NCBI RefSeq assembly: GCF_030250645.1
Contig: NZ_JASSVS010000005.1
Coordinates: 62,001 to 126,000 of the forward strand
DNA from: Marinobacter azerbaijanicus
GTDB taxonomy: Bacteria > Pseudomonadota > Gammaproteobacteria > Pseudomonadales > Oleiphilaceae
Direction: 5' to 3'
DNA length: 64,000 bases
Positions 45,848-54,125 of the stretch are shown here, piece by piece. A program made the position numbers and the translations under genes. Under the pieces are notes generated by a model that was not told the origin of the DNA, made no database searches, and saw only the letters and a list, made by a program, of their open reading frames with translations. Position 1 is the stretch's first letter. Every line of letters begins with the position of its first letter.

Positions 45848-46095
45848 TCAAGAAGGTCCTTTTCCTGACCACCGCCTTGCTCCAGCTCGGCAACGGATTC
45901 CAGCAAACGCCGGGCGTTTTTTGGTGCGCGCAGGAGGTAGGCGGTCTCTTGCAACGCCTCGTAGTCCTCAAGGGAGATCATGACCACGGACTGCGCCTTG
46001 CTCCGGGTGATGATCACGGGAGAATGGTCTTCACAGACCTGCTCCATGGTTTTTGCCAGATTGGTTCTGGCAGCTGTGTAGCTAATGGCATCCAT
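45844..46095 (-). CDS. yefM: YefM/Phd-family antitoxin
   Basis: An 83-residue antitoxin: MDAISYTAARTNLAKTMEQVCEDHSPVIITRSKAQSVVMISLEDYEALQETAYLLRAPKNARRLLES, a complete YefM DNA-binding N-terminal domain with a flexible acidic C-terminal tail that inhibits YoeB. The ATG at 46095 is the family start; the frame is open upstream into the operator. The palindromic repeats directly upstream support autoregulation. Confidence 0.93.
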   Translation of the reverse strand: MDAISYTAARTNLAKTMEQVCEDHSPVIITRSKAQSVVMISLEDYEALQETAYLLRAPKNARRLLESVAELEQGGGQEKDLLE

Positions 46096-46103
46096 AAGGC
46101 TGC

Positions 46104-46144
46104 TCCTGTACAGGATGTTGTTCCTGTGCAGGATATCGTACACA
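46104..46144 (-). promoter_or_regulatory. yefM-yoeB operator repeats
   Basis: Two near-identical 13-base palindromic repeats, TCCTGTACAGGAT (46104-46116) and TCCTGTGCAGGAT (46122-46134), are spaced 18 bases apart, followed by a further CGTACAC (46138-46144). TGTACA hexamers are the core of the known YefM operator. They lie 8-50 bases upstream of the antitoxin start. Confidence 0.75.
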
Positions 46145-46167
46145 TAGATATTTAACAACCAGCTGCA

Positions 46168-46253
46168 CAGCGGCTTGGCCATCAGCAATGGCATTCCAGT
46201 TTTCGGGTGCGGATTGCGAAGGTGGAGCGGGAATACGGTATTTAACCCGACCG
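46168..46253 (+). repeat. Direct repeat 2b: detached ABM 3' end
   Basis: An 86-base copy of 44489-44574 with two mismatches (T to C near the middle, A to G near the end), including the stop codon and CCGACCG. It lies on the plus strand just upstream of the yefM operator, with no ABM 5' portion. Confidence 0.85.
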
Positions 46254-46274
46254 GAAAACCGGAACAGACCTATT

Positions 46275-47084
46275 TCAAACTCGATATCGGCGTAGCAACA
46301 GGCCGAACAGGCCGAGCATTAACGCTCCCCAACTGGCCGGTTCCGGTACTGAAACCGCCTCGTCAACAATAAAGGCCCCACTGCCAACAATGTTCGCTCC
46401 AAACCCGCCCAGGGTGTTGACGCTGGCCCGGTTGGTGTCTGCCAACATGTCGCTCAGGCTATTGTATGTCACGATATCCGCACCAATGCTGGACTCGCCT
46501 TCAATGTTGAACACATTCCAGTAGTTTGTGCCGTCGGAACCACTGCCAACAATGTTCGCGCCAAACCCGCTCAGGGTATTGACGCTGGCCCGGTTGGTGT
46601 CTGCCAACATGTCCGTCAGGCTGCCGTAGGTCACGATATCCGCACCAATGCTGGACTCGCCTTCAATGTTGAACACATTCCAGTAGTTTGTGCCGTCGGA
46701 CCCACTCCCGACAATGTTCGCGCCAAACCCGCCCAGGGTATTGACGCTCGACCGGTTGGTGTCTCCCAACATGTCGGTCAGGCTGCTGTAGGTCACAATG
46801 TCCGCACCAATGCTGGACTCACCTTCAATGTTGAACACACTCCAATAGTCTGTGCCGTTCGAACCGCCGCCCACCACATTGGCCCCGAATCCGGACAAGG
46901 TGTTCACACTGGTCCGGTTGGTGTCCGTCAGCATGTCGGTCAGGGAATCGTATGTGACCAGGTCTGCGCCAATGGAGGATTCACCCTCAATATTAAAAAC
47001 GTTCCAATAAACGGGGATGGCCTGGCAAGAAAAACTCATCGCAACGCCTGCGATGAATAGCAGATATTTTACGGATTTCATCAC
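46275..47084 (-). CDS. PEP-CTERM exported protein with four 54-residue tandem repeats
   Basis: A 269-residue exported protein. A signal peptide (MMKSVKYLLFIAGVAMSFSCQA) is followed by four near-identical 54-residue units starting at residues 26, 80, 134 and 188. Each begins YWNVFNIEGESSIGAD and contains DTNRxSVNTLxGFGAN. The C-terminus VPEPASWGALMLGLFGLLLRRYRV is a canonical PEP-CTERM sorting signal: VPEP, a hydrophobic span, a basic end. Such proteins are processed by exosortase (EpsH) and linked to exopolysaccharide or biofilm. Function of the repeat is unknown. Confidence 0.9.
   Translation of the reverse strand: MMKSVKYLLFIAGVAMSFSCQAIPVYWNVFNIEGESSIGADLVTYDSLTDMLTDTNRTSVNTLSGFGANVVGGGSNGTDYWSVFNIEGESSIGADIVTYSSLTDMLGDTNRSSVNTLGGFGANIVGSGSDGTNYWNVFNIEGESSIGADIVTYGSLTDMLADTNRASVNTLSGFGANIVGSGSDGTNYWNVFNIEGESSIGADIVTYNSLSDMLADTNRASVNTLGGFGANIVGSGAFIVDEAVSVPEPASWGALMLGLFGLLLRRYRV
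46377..47009 (-). repeat. Four 162-bp in-frame tandem repeats in the PEP-CTERM gene
   Basis: Units run 47009-46848, 46847-46686, 46685-46524 and 46523 to about 46377 (the last slightly short). The third and fourth units are the most alike in DNA and the first is the most diverged, suggesting stepwise expansion near the 3' end. Confidence 0.85.
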
Positions 47085-47290
47085 TTCTCCCCTCTGCTCC
47101 GAGCGATGAATTTATGGAGGCATAGTCCATACCTACCCGAAGAATAACTGCGCCAATCAGGTACTAGGGCCATACAGGCATGAGCGTTGCCCCGGGAAAT
47201 TCCGGCCCAGGTGCTTTAACTGTAAAATATTCTGACGGCTTGGCGTTAAACCACGATCAGAAGCCTCGAAAACCGGGATCCTTTGCCAAC

Positions 47291-48229
47291 CTATTCATTA
47301 AAGCTCACCGGCCTTTGCTGTCGTGTGTTCACCTGCAGTGAGAAGATGTCTGGCCGGGCATAGTGGCCGACGATATCCAGGCTGCGCCTCGCTGCGTTCA
47401 CGTCGCTTACCTCAATGTCGGCAAGCAGCAGGCCGGTTTCCTTTCGCAGGGGGCCGGCTACGATTTCCCCGGCGGGTGAAATGACGATCGAATCGCCGGA
47501 GTTGATCCATTCCTCCTTGTCCGGATACAGGCGGTCGGCCTCCGGGAAGTCCGCAGGCAGGTCGCTCGTGCGCAGCACATTACCCGCGCCGAGAACCCAG
47601 CACCCACCTTCCCTGGCAATATGCTGAAGGGTGCGAATCCAGCGGTCGCCGCTGTCGTAGGTGGGGGCGATGTAGATATCGATGCCCTGGGCGAACATCG
47701 CGTAGCGGGCCAGCGGCATGTAGTTCTCCCAGCACACCAGTGCCCCGACCCGACCAACGGGGGTGTCGATGACTTTCATCCCGCTGGCATCGCCGAACCC
47801 CCATACCATGCGTTCCGGGTTGGTGGGCATGAGTTTGCGGTGGCAGTTTTGCACCGTCCCTTGCGGGCTGATGGTGATTACCGAGTTATAGAGGGTGGCC
47901 CGGCTGGTGTCTTCGTCGCGCTCATCGATGCCGCACACAATGGTCACCTGCATTTCTCTGGCAACCTCCAGCAGCGGGCGCAACTGATCAGACCCAAGCT
48001 GGACAGCGTTGTCGAGCAGGCGCCCGTGCAACTGCTCCGACAATCCCCAGTCGCCGCCCGGCTTCAGTCGCCATATCCAGGCGGGGTAGCCGGGGATGAA
48101 GGCTTCCGAAAAAACAATCAGCCTCGCTCCCTGATTGGCGGCATCCTGAACCAGCTGTACCGCCCTTTCGATGGTCTTTTCCCGGTCCAGAAAGACCGGA
48201 GGTTCCTGAACGATGGCGAGCTTGATCAT
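47291..48229 (-). CDS. Nitrilase/carbon-nitrogen hydrolase
   Basis: A 312-residue nitrilase-superfamily enzyme with the Glu-Lys-Cys triad: Glu42 (VFSEAFIPGYP), Lys132 (CHRKLMPTNPE) and Cys166 (GALVCWENYMP). The length and CWENYMPL motif match true nitrilases/cyanide hydratase-like members, which convert nitriles to acids and ammonia. The ATG at 48229 gives the standard MIKLAIVQ start. The divergent HxlR regulator, 145 bases away, is a likely controller. Confidence 0.9.
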   Translation of the reverse strand: MIKLAIVQEPPVFLDREKTIERAVQLVQDAANQGARLIVFSEAFIPGYPAWIWRLKPGGDWGLSEQLHGRLLDNAVQLGSDQLRPLLEVAREMQVTIVCGIDERDEDTSRATLYNSVITISPQGTVQNCHRKLMPTNPERMVWGFGDASGMKVIDTPVGRVGALVCWENYMPLARYAMFAQGIDIYIAPTYDSGDRWIRTLQHIAREGGCWVLGAGNVLRTSDLPADFPEADRLYPDKEEWINSGDSIVISPAGEIVAGPLRKETGLLLADIEVSDVNAARRSLDIVGHYARPDIFSLQVNTRQQRPVSFNE

Positions 48230-48373
48230 GTTGTTCCCCTTATCAGTGGTTTCCAGAATCACTATCCGCCCGAACGGGTACGGGCGATAGTCCAGAAAAT
48301 GGAGCGCCATCCGCACTGAAAAGAACTAGGATGAATGAACGGGGCACTAACGCCGCCCAGGGAGCCAAAGCTC

Positions 48374-49057
48374 ATGACCAACTATGGACAGTTCTGCACC
48401 GTGGCCCGGGGGTCGGAAATCCTCGGGGAGCGATGGACACCGCTGGTGGTACGGGAGCTACTGTGTGGCAGCACCCATTTCAACGAGATCCGGCGGGGCT
48501 TGCCGCGGATGTCGGCAACGCTTCTGGCCCAGCGTCTGAAAAAGCTTGAGGAAGTGGGCGTGCTTCGGCGGGTGCAGGAGGGCAGCCACCAGGAGTATGT
48601 ACTTACACCGGCGGGTGAGGAGTTGCGCCCGATTATCCTGGCCATTGGTCACTGGGGAGCACGATGGATTGGCAGCCGGTTGCAGGCAAACCAGCTCGAT
48701 GCTGGCTTCCTGATGTGGGATATCCGCCGCTTCGCGAACATTGATGAATTCCCCCCTGACCGCAAAGTGGTCATCCACTTTTTTCTGAATGATGCCCGGC
48801 ACCGGGAGCGGCATTGGTGGCTGGTGGTTGCCAACGGGGAGATCGACCTGTGCCGTGAAGACCCGGGCCACGAGCTGACCCTGGTGGTCGAGGCCAGCGT
48901 CGCCAGCCTGACCGAAATCTGGACCGGCGACAGTGACCCGGATGCCGAGCAACAGGCGCGTAGGCTGCTTGTGCGTGGCAGTGGGCAGGATTCACGGGAT
49001 CTGTGGCAGTGGCTGGGGCGAAGTGTGTTTGCTTCCAGCAAAGCCAGCCCCCGGTAG
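48374..49057 (+). CDS. HxlR-family transcriptional regulator
   Basis: A 227-residue protein. The HxlR winged helix is at the N-terminus (ARGSEILGERWTPLVVRELLCGSTHFNEIRRGLPRMSATLLAQRLKKLEEVGVLRRV), followed by a C-terminal SCP2-like domain (IHFFLNDARHRERHWWLVVANGEIDLCREDPG), a combination seen in a subgroup of HxlR regulators. AGGGAG precedes the ATG at 48374; an in-frame ATG at 48335 is less well supported. Divergent from the nitrilase gene. Confidence 0.87.
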   Translation: MTNYGQFCTVARGSEILGERWTPLVVRELLCGSTHFNEIRRGLPRMSATLLAQRLKKLEEVGVLRRVQEGSHQEYVLTPAGEELRPIILAIGHWGARWIGSRLQANQLDAGFLMWDIRRFANIDEFPPDRKVVIHFFLNDARHRERHWWLVVANGEIDLCREDPGHELTLVVEASVASLTEIWTGDSDPDAEQQARRLLVRGSGQDSRDLWQWLGRSVFASSKASPR

Positions 49058-49085
49058 ACGCACAGCGGGAAGCCCGCGGCTGAGC

Positions 49086-49460
49086 CTAGCCGGAAGGCAG
49101 ATTGCCTCCCAGCATGTTTTCCACCACTGCCGCATTATAGAAGGCTTCAACCGTCTGGATTTTGTCATTCCGGACACGAAACCAGACGGCAAGCCGCACG
49201 TCCCCGATCATTTCAAAGTTGGTCCGGTAGTCCAGGATCGCGAACACGTGCTCTCCGTCAGCGCTGAGCTGACGGACGATCAGGTCTTTCTGGATGGCAG
49301 CCATACCGAACTGGTAGGACATCATGTCGTCTGGGCGAAGGAAGCGCATGTTCGGCCCCACATATTCAAACCCTTCATCAGCCAGCAAAGCCTTTGCCTC
49401 ATCAAATCGCTGAGCGTGGATGTCCGCGATGTACTGCGCCACGATGTCTTTTGGCTGCAT
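49086..49460 (-). CDS. NTF2-like/SnoaL-like small protein
   Basis: A 124-residue single-domain protein: QPKDIVAQYIADIHAQRFDEAKALLADEGFEYVGPNMRFLRPDDMMSYQFG, then LDYRTNFEMIGDVRLAVWFRVRNDKIQTVEAFYN, the cone-shaped NTF2-like fold found in isomerases, hydrolases and binding proteins. No catalytic residues can be assigned. The ATG at 49460 is preceded by a GGAGCCTG stretch. Confidence 0.8.
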   Translation of the reverse strand: MQPKDIVAQYIADIHAQRFDEAKALLADEGFEYVGPNMRFLRPDDMMSYQFGMAAIQKDLIVRQLSADGEHVFAILDYRTNFEMIGDVRLAVWFRVRNDKIQTVEAFYNAAVVENMLGGNLPSG

Positions 49461-49503
49461 TATCAGGCTCCGTTTCTGAGATGGGATGGTCAACCCGGTT
49501 GCC

Positions 49504-49812
49504 TCACTGCAGTGGCTGGCAACCACGGACTGCGAGTGCGAGATCGGTAGTCGCCTTGATCTGATCGTAGTACTTGGAGGCGGTATTTACACCCATATCA
49601 GCGTAGTTGCCAGCGGTAGGGCTGATCAGCTGGGCCAGCTGGCTCCAGGCCTCCGCAGACTGGCGGTCCTGTTGATAGGCTGTAAAAGCCTGATTGATCT
49701 TGCTGCAGGTAAGGCCATCGCCATCAGCAGCAGCTGACGAAACGTGGGACGAGGTCTGACAGCCGGCCAGTGTCGTCGCTGCCAGAAAAAGCATGGCACT
49801 TTTCACTTTCAC
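49504..49812 (-). CDS. Small lipoprotein of unknown function
   Basis: A 102-residue lipoprotein. From the GTG at 49812 the N-terminus is basic then hydrophobic, and LAGC is a lipobox with the lipidated Cys near residue 18; the mature part is QTSSHVSSAAADGDGLTCSKINQAFTAYQQDRQSAEAWSQLAQLISP. GGGAG lies upstream of the GTG. Family not recognised. It lies 43 bases upstream of the NTF2-like gene on the same strand. Confidence 0.7.
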   Translation of the reverse strand: MKVKSAMLFLAATTLAGCQTSSHVSSAAADGDGLTCSKINQAFTAYQQDRQSAEAWSQLAQLISPTAGNYADMGVNTASKYYDQIKATTDLALAVRGCQPLQ

Positions 49813-49954
49813 GAATAGGATCTCCCGGGGTTCAATAGTGTGTGTTACAAAGTCAGGACGAGCATGTTGTAACACAACTCGCTTCGAAGCCAGGAAAACG
49901 CAGCGATTCCTGCTGACGCCCGGGGGGATTGCCTGCACGAAAGCTCTTCCCACT

Positions 49955-50366
49955 TTTGAGTTTTACCAGCCTGGCATTCGCGGACGGGCTATGATCATGT
50001 CGTTCTGGACTGGAACCCCGCCGGCCACATTCCTGAGGGTGTCTACTCTGTTCCCCATTTTGATGTGCACTTTTATCTGATCAGCCATGGAGAACGTGAG
50101 GCAATCACCTTCCAGGGGGAAGGCCGTGACATGGCCAACCCTTCAGCCATAATTTCATTTACGGCTATTACAAGGGTGAGCTGATGTTTGTTGAGCCAAT
50201 GGTCTCCCTGGCTTTCCTCCAGTCACTTCCGGAGATAACGTCACCGGTCAGGAAGCCGCAGAGGTACAGCTACCCGGCGTGGTACCCGGCGGCTTACCGG
50301 ATCGGGTTTGATGCCGGCAAAAACGAGTACACCATCGCGCTCCACGCCCTGGAGAGGTACGACTGA
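49955..50366 (+). pseudogene. Decayed DUF5602-like (TTHB210-like) gene
   Basis: Two frames together resemble a DUF5602-type protein: first YDHVVLDWNPAGHIPEGVYSVPHFDVHFYLISHGERE from 49990, then after a frame change near 50145-50185 YGYYKGELMFVEPMVSLAFL and a conserved end to 50366. The 5' part is broken by stops (for example at 49957-49959) and no start is evident, so this is a relic, not a functional gene. It fills most of the 600-base gap between the lipoprotein and malic enzyme genes; the rest shows nothing I can support. Confidence 0.6.
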
Positions 50367-50416
50367 GGGCCCGAAAGCGGCGTGTGGAGGGTGACGTTGC
50401 AGTCCTGCTTGCACCT

Positions 50417-52099
50417 TCAGATCGAACGTCGGAGATAACGCCGGTAACGGGGGCGCCAGAAGTTGCGCTCTATGGTCCGGCGGATGGTGTCGTCGTCAGA
50501 GCGCAGGACAACGACACCATCCTCCTGCGCCTGCCTGGCCACATCGAAGGCGATGTTGCGACTGATTTGCTGGATATCGCCCAGGGACGGCAAAAGTCGT
50601 TCGCCGGTTTGTTGGACGATGGGTGCCTCGTTCGCCAGGGCATTGGCCGCGGCCATCAGCATGGTATCTGTCACTCGTGTGGCGCCGGCGGCGATAACCC
50701 CCAGGCCAACGCCCGGGAAAATATAGGCGTTGTTGCATTGAGCTATGGGGTAAGTCTTGCCGTTCAGTTCTACCGGCATGAATGGGCTGCCGGTAGCTAC
50801 CAGGGCGTCGCCGTTGGTCCAGGCCAGGATGTCGGCGGGTGTGGCCTCCACCCGGGAAGTGGGGTTCGACAGCGGCATCACCAGTGGCTGCGCGCAGCCG
50901 GAGTGCATTGTTCTGATCACCTCCTCGGTGAACAGGCCACGCTGGCCGGAAACGCCAATCAGCACCGTCGGTTTCGCGTGTTTCACCACATCAATCAGTT
51001 CACGGCCCGACCAGTCTTTTATCCGGGCCGGATCCTGTGCCAGCGCCCACTGGAAATCCTGCAGGCCGTCGATGTCCCTGGTGAGCAGCCCCTCGCGGTC
51101 GACCAGGTAAACCCGCTGTCGCGCTTCGTGTTCTGACAAACCCTCGTTGGTCATTGCGACGACGATCTGCTCGGCGATGCCGCAGCCGGCGGAGCCGGCG
51201 CCCAGGAAAGCGACGGTCTGGTCGCTGACCTTCTCGTTCTTGGTTTTACACGCCGCCAGCAAGGTGGCCAGGCAAACCGAGGCGGTACCCTGAATGTCGT
51301 CATTGAAGCAGCAGGCCTGGTCACGATAATGGTTCAGCAGGCGCATGGCGTTGTTCTGCGCAAAGTCCTCGAACTGCACCAGGACATTGGGCCAGCGGCG
51401 CTTCACCGCCTCAAGGAATTCCGCAACGAAGGCGTCGTATTCCTTTTGCCCGATACGCTTGTGACGCCACCCCATGTACATCGGATCATCAAGCAGGGCC
51501 TGATTGTTGGTGCCGACATCAAGCATTATTGGCAGTGTGTTGGCCGGGCTTATCCCTCCACAGACGGTGTACAGCGACAACTTTCCGATAGGGATACCCA
51601 TGCCACCGATGCCCTGGTCGCCCAACCCCAGGATACGCTCACCGTCGGTGACGACGATGACTTTCACTTTCTCCTTGGTGGCGCTGCGCAGGAGGTAATC
51701 CATGTGTTCCCGGTCCGGATAGGCCACGAACAGGCCGCGATGGTTGCGGTAGATGTTGGAGAATTCCTCACACGCCTCCCCCACGGTCGGGGTGTAGATA
51801 ATCGGAAGCATTTCTTCCAGGTGATTTTCCAGCAATCGGTAGAACAGGGTTTCGTTGTCGTCCTGGATTGCGCGCAACGTAATGTGCCGGTCCAGGTCGG
51901 TCTGACATAACTGGTATTGCTTGTAGGCTCGTTCCGCCTGCTCTTCGATGGTTTCCACGTTCTGCGGCAGAAGGCCTATCAGGTTGAAGTCCAGGCGCTC
52001 CCTCTGCGTAAAGGCACTGCCCTTGTTCAACAGCGGCATCTCCAGCAAGCTGGGCCCCGCATAAGGTATGTATAGCGGGCGTTTATCCATAGTGCTCAT
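50417..52099 (-). CDS. maeA: NAD-dependent malic enzyme
   Basis: A 560-residue SfcA-type malic enzyme that oxidatively decarboxylates malate to pyruvate. Seen: [45 protein letters not shown], the metal-binding FEDFAQNNA and [13 protein letters not shown], and the dinucleotide motif [13 protein letters not shown]. Length matches E. coli MaeA. The ATG at 52099 is favoured because GAGGTG lies four bases upstream; the GTG within that site (52105) is unlikely. It stands alone, divergent from the SMR gene. Confidence 0.94.
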   Translation of the reverse strand: MSTMDKRPLYIPYAGPSLLEMPLLNKGSAFTQRERLDFNLIGLLPQNVETIEEQAERAYKQYQLCQTDLDRHITLRAIQDDNETLFYRLLENHLEEMLPIIYTPTVGEACEEFSNIYRNHRGLFVAYPDREHMDYLLRSATKEKVKVIVVTDGERILGLGDQGIGGMGIPIGKLSLYTVCGGISPANTLPIMLDVGTNNQALLDDPMYMGWRHKRIGQKEYDAFVAEFLEAVKRRWPNVLVQFEDFAQNNAMRLLNHYRDQACCFNDDIQGTASVCLATLLAACKTKNEKVSDQTVAFLGAGSAGCGIAEQIVVAMTNEGLSEHEARQRVYLVDREGLLTRDIDGLQDFQWALAQDPARIKDWSGRELIDVVKHAKPTVLIGVSGQRGLFTEEVIRTMHSGCAQPLVMPLSNPTSRVEATPADILAWTNGDALVATGSPFMPVELNGKTYPIAQCNNAYIFPGVGLGVIAAGATRVTDTMLMAAANALANEAPIVQQTGERLLPSLGDIQQISRNIAFDVARQAQEDGVVVLRSDDDTIRRTIERNFWRPRYRRYLRRSI

Positions 52100-52182
52100 A
52101 GTCACCTCTTAAATCGTGCCATCTACAAAGGATAGCCGCTAATATCGATTTCAACCTGATATAGATCTGGAGCTGCAGCATT

Positions 52183-52515
52183 GTGAAAAGTTGGATTTTT
52201 CTGGGTATTGCGATTGTTGCGGAAGTGGTTGCAACCACAGGCCTGAAAGCCAGTGAAGGATTTACCCGGCTCTGGCCCAGCCTGCTGGTAATTGCAGGTT
52301 ATACCGTTGCTTTCTACTTTCTGTCACACACTCTGAAAGAGATTCCCGTTGGCCTGGCTTATGCCATCTGGGCGGGGCTGGGCATCGTGCTGGTCGCGTT
52401 TATCGGTTGGGCAGTCTATGGGCAGGTACTGGATGCGGCGAGCGTGATTGGTATGGCATTGATCATTTCCGGTGTGGTGGTCATCAATGTGTTTTCCAAG
52501 GCAACGCTGCATTAG
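52183..52515 (+). CDS. Small multidrug resistance (SMR) family transporter
   Basis: A 110-residue, four-helix membrane protein of the EmrE/QacE/SugE type. The essential membrane-embedded Glu14 is present ([16 protein letters not shown]), as are [20 protein letters not shown] and the closing [14 protein letters not shown]. EmrE-like members exchange cationic drugs for protons; SugE/Gdx members export guanidinium. [12 protein letters not shown] favours the EmrE/Ebr-like subgroup, not firmly. The start is a GTG. Confidence 0.9.
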   Translation: MKSWIFLGIAIVAEVVATTGLKASEGFTRLWPSLLVIAGYTVAFYFLSHTLKEIPVGLAYAIWAGLGIVLVAFIGWAVYGQVLDAASVIGMALIISGVVVINVFSKATLH

Positions 52516-52639
52516 CGTCAATAAAACCGGAGGTGGTGCGGAACTTCGTCTTTTGAAAAAAATCCTGTTTGTGTCGATTTTCAACGGTGACATCCGACAT
52601 ACCTGTGACGACACTCAATAGTCACAGGAGACCAACAAC

Positions 52640-53137
52640 ATGATCAAGCATCCAAAAAACAGGATTTGCCTTTGGTTCGACGGCAGCGCCGAAGAGGCGG
52701 CTCACTTTTACGCGGAAACCTTTCCCGACTCCTCTGTGGGTTCGGTACTTCGCGCGCCAGGAGACTACCCGGCCGGTCAGCAGGGGGATGTGTTGACTGT
52801 GGAGTTCACTGTGCTGGGCATTCCCTGTCTCGGGCTTAATGGCGGCCCCGAGTTCAAGCACAGCGAAGCCTTTTCGTTTCAGGTTGCCACCCATAACCAG
52901 GAGGAAACCGACCGTTACTGGGACGCGATTGTTGGCAACGGCGGCGAAGAAAGCGCGTGCGGGTGGTGCAAAGACAAGTGGGGACTGTCCTGGCAGATTA
53001 CGCCGGTGGCTTTGACGGAAGCGATCGCCGATCCCGATCCTGCCACGGCCAAGCGTGCGTTCGAGGCCATGATGACGATGAGAAAGATCGACATCGCAGC
53101 TATTGAGGCGGCGCGTCGAGGTGCGCCCCCTCACTGA
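52640..53137 (+). CDS. VOC-superfamily (PhnB/3-dmu-9_3-mt type) protein
   Basis: A 165-residue glyoxalase-fold protein: NRICLWFDGSAEEAAHFYAETFPDSSVGSV, VLTVEFTVLGIPCLGLNGGPEFKHSEAFSFQVATHNQEETDRYWDAIVGNGGEESACGWCKDKWGLSWQITP. This is the group annotated as PhnB-like or 3-demethylubiquinone methyltransferase-like; no methyltransferase activity should be inferred. AGGAG lies about ten bases before the ATG. Isolated gene of unknown role. Confidence 0.87.
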   Translation: MIKHPKNRICLWFDGSAEEAAHFYAETFPDSSVGSVLRAPGDYPAGQQGDVLTVEFTVLGIPCLGLNGGPEFKHSEAFSFQVATHNQEETDRYWDAIVGNGGEESACGWCKDKWGLSWQITPVALTEAIADPDPATAKRAFEAMMTMRKIDIAAIEAARRGAPPH

Positions 53138-53175
53138 CAGGCTTGGCCTCAACTACTGAAGCCATGCCCTGTTTC

Positions 53176-54045
53176 TCACAGTTCACCACGGTAGAACCGG
53201 GACAGAATCTCTACTACCGCTTCCGGCTTTTCTTCCTGAAGGAAGTGTCCGCAGTCGGCAATACAGTGGGTCGTGGCCTGGGGTATCGCAGCCGCGACCC
53301 GTTTCATGGTCTTGGCTACCTCAGGCAGAATCCTGTCCTTTTCGGCGTAGATCAGGCAGGTTGGCTGTTGAATGCCTTCAAGGCTGTCTGCAATGGTTTT
53401 GAACCCGTCCACGTGAAGTCTGTGGGCGCTGCGTAACAGGGCCTTTCTTGCTCCCGCGTCGTCAGCGGTTCCCGTGTAGGGAGCCTGATAGCCGGCAAGT
53501 ACCTCCCGGGTCAGCCTTTTTTTGTTTCTGACTCCGAGCCTCATGGCGAACGATATGCCGGAGGGGCTGCTAAACCACGTGCGCACACCAACTGCCATGG
53601 TCATCAACACAAACAGCTTAACCGCCCAGGAAAAGTCCGGATAGACGATTGTGTCCAGCAACACGTAACTGGCGATCATCTGCTGGTTCTGCTGTGCCCA
53701 CCAGAGGGCGATGGGCCCACCCAGATCATGAACCACCAGGTGAACCTTTTGAATCCCAAGCTGGTCGACGAAGGCCTGGAGGATGCTGGCGTGATACCTG
53801 AAACTGAACGAGGCATTGGGGTCTTTGTCGGAGCCTCCGAAACCTGGCAGATCGATCGCGATCACCCGGTGGTGGGCAGAGAGTGGAACCATCATGTGGC
53901 GATAGAGATAGGACGAAGTAGGCCAGCCATGGACCAGAAGGATGACTTCATCGTCGCCCTGATTGCCAGTACGGGCTTCAAGGTAGTGAAGGTGAAATTC
54001 AGGCTTCTGCAGATAAATCCTGTGGGATGTAATGGGTTGATCCAT
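53176..54045 (-). CDS. Alpha/beta hydrolase, haloalkane dehalogenase/epoxide hydrolase-like
   Basis: A 289-residue alpha/beta hydrolase. HGWPTSSYLYR supplies the oxyanion hole, Asp107 in VVHDLGGPIALWW is the nucleophile (Asp rather than Ser marks the dehalogenase/epoxide-hydrolase branch), and DCGHFLQEEKP holds the catalytic His. The start at 54045 is preceded by AGGAG. It lies downstream of a TetR gene, with a GTTAAC-N4-GTTAAC site between them that also occurs at the tetR promoter, so the two are very likely a regulator-target pair. Confidence 0.87.
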   Translation of the reverse strand: MDQPITSHRIYLQKPEFHLHYLEARTGNQGDDEVILLVHGWPTSSYLYRHMMVPLSAHHRVIAIDLPGFGGSDKDPNASFSFRYHASILQAFVDQLGIQKVHLVVHDLGGPIALWWAQQNQQMIASYVLLDTIVYPDFSWAVKLFVLMTMAVGVRTWFSSPSGISFAMRLGVRNKKRLTREVLAGYQAPYTGTADDAGARKALLRSAHRLHVDGFKTIADSLEGIQQPTCLIYAEKDRILPEVAKTMKRVAAAIPQATTHCIADCGHFLQEEKPEAVVEILSRFYRGEL

Positions 54046-54091
54046 GACGTCTGCTCTCCTGCGGGTTGTGGCAGTTTCCGTTAATTTCAAA

Positions 54092-54107
54092 GTTAACACC
54101 TGTTAAC
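54092..54107. promoter_or_regulatory. TetR operator at the hydrolase gene
   Basis: GTTAAC-ACCT-GTTAAC, 47 bases upstream of the hydrolase start and 19 bases downstream of the tetR stop. It has the same two hexamers and 4-base spacing as the site at 54708-54723. Confidence 0.8.
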
Positions 54108-54125
54108 CTAAAGACAAAAAATTTT

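Noticed and set aside
46377..47009. CRISPR array, because of regularly spaced repeats.
   Set aside because: The 162-bp units are in-frame coding repeats of a PEP-CTERM protein with no short repeat/spacer pattern and no cas genes nearby.
47141..47160. A sigma-54-like promoter (TGGCGC...) upstream of the PEP-CTERM gene on the minus strand.
   Set aside because: The -12 GC element is missing, so the match to TGGCAC-N5-TTGC is poor.
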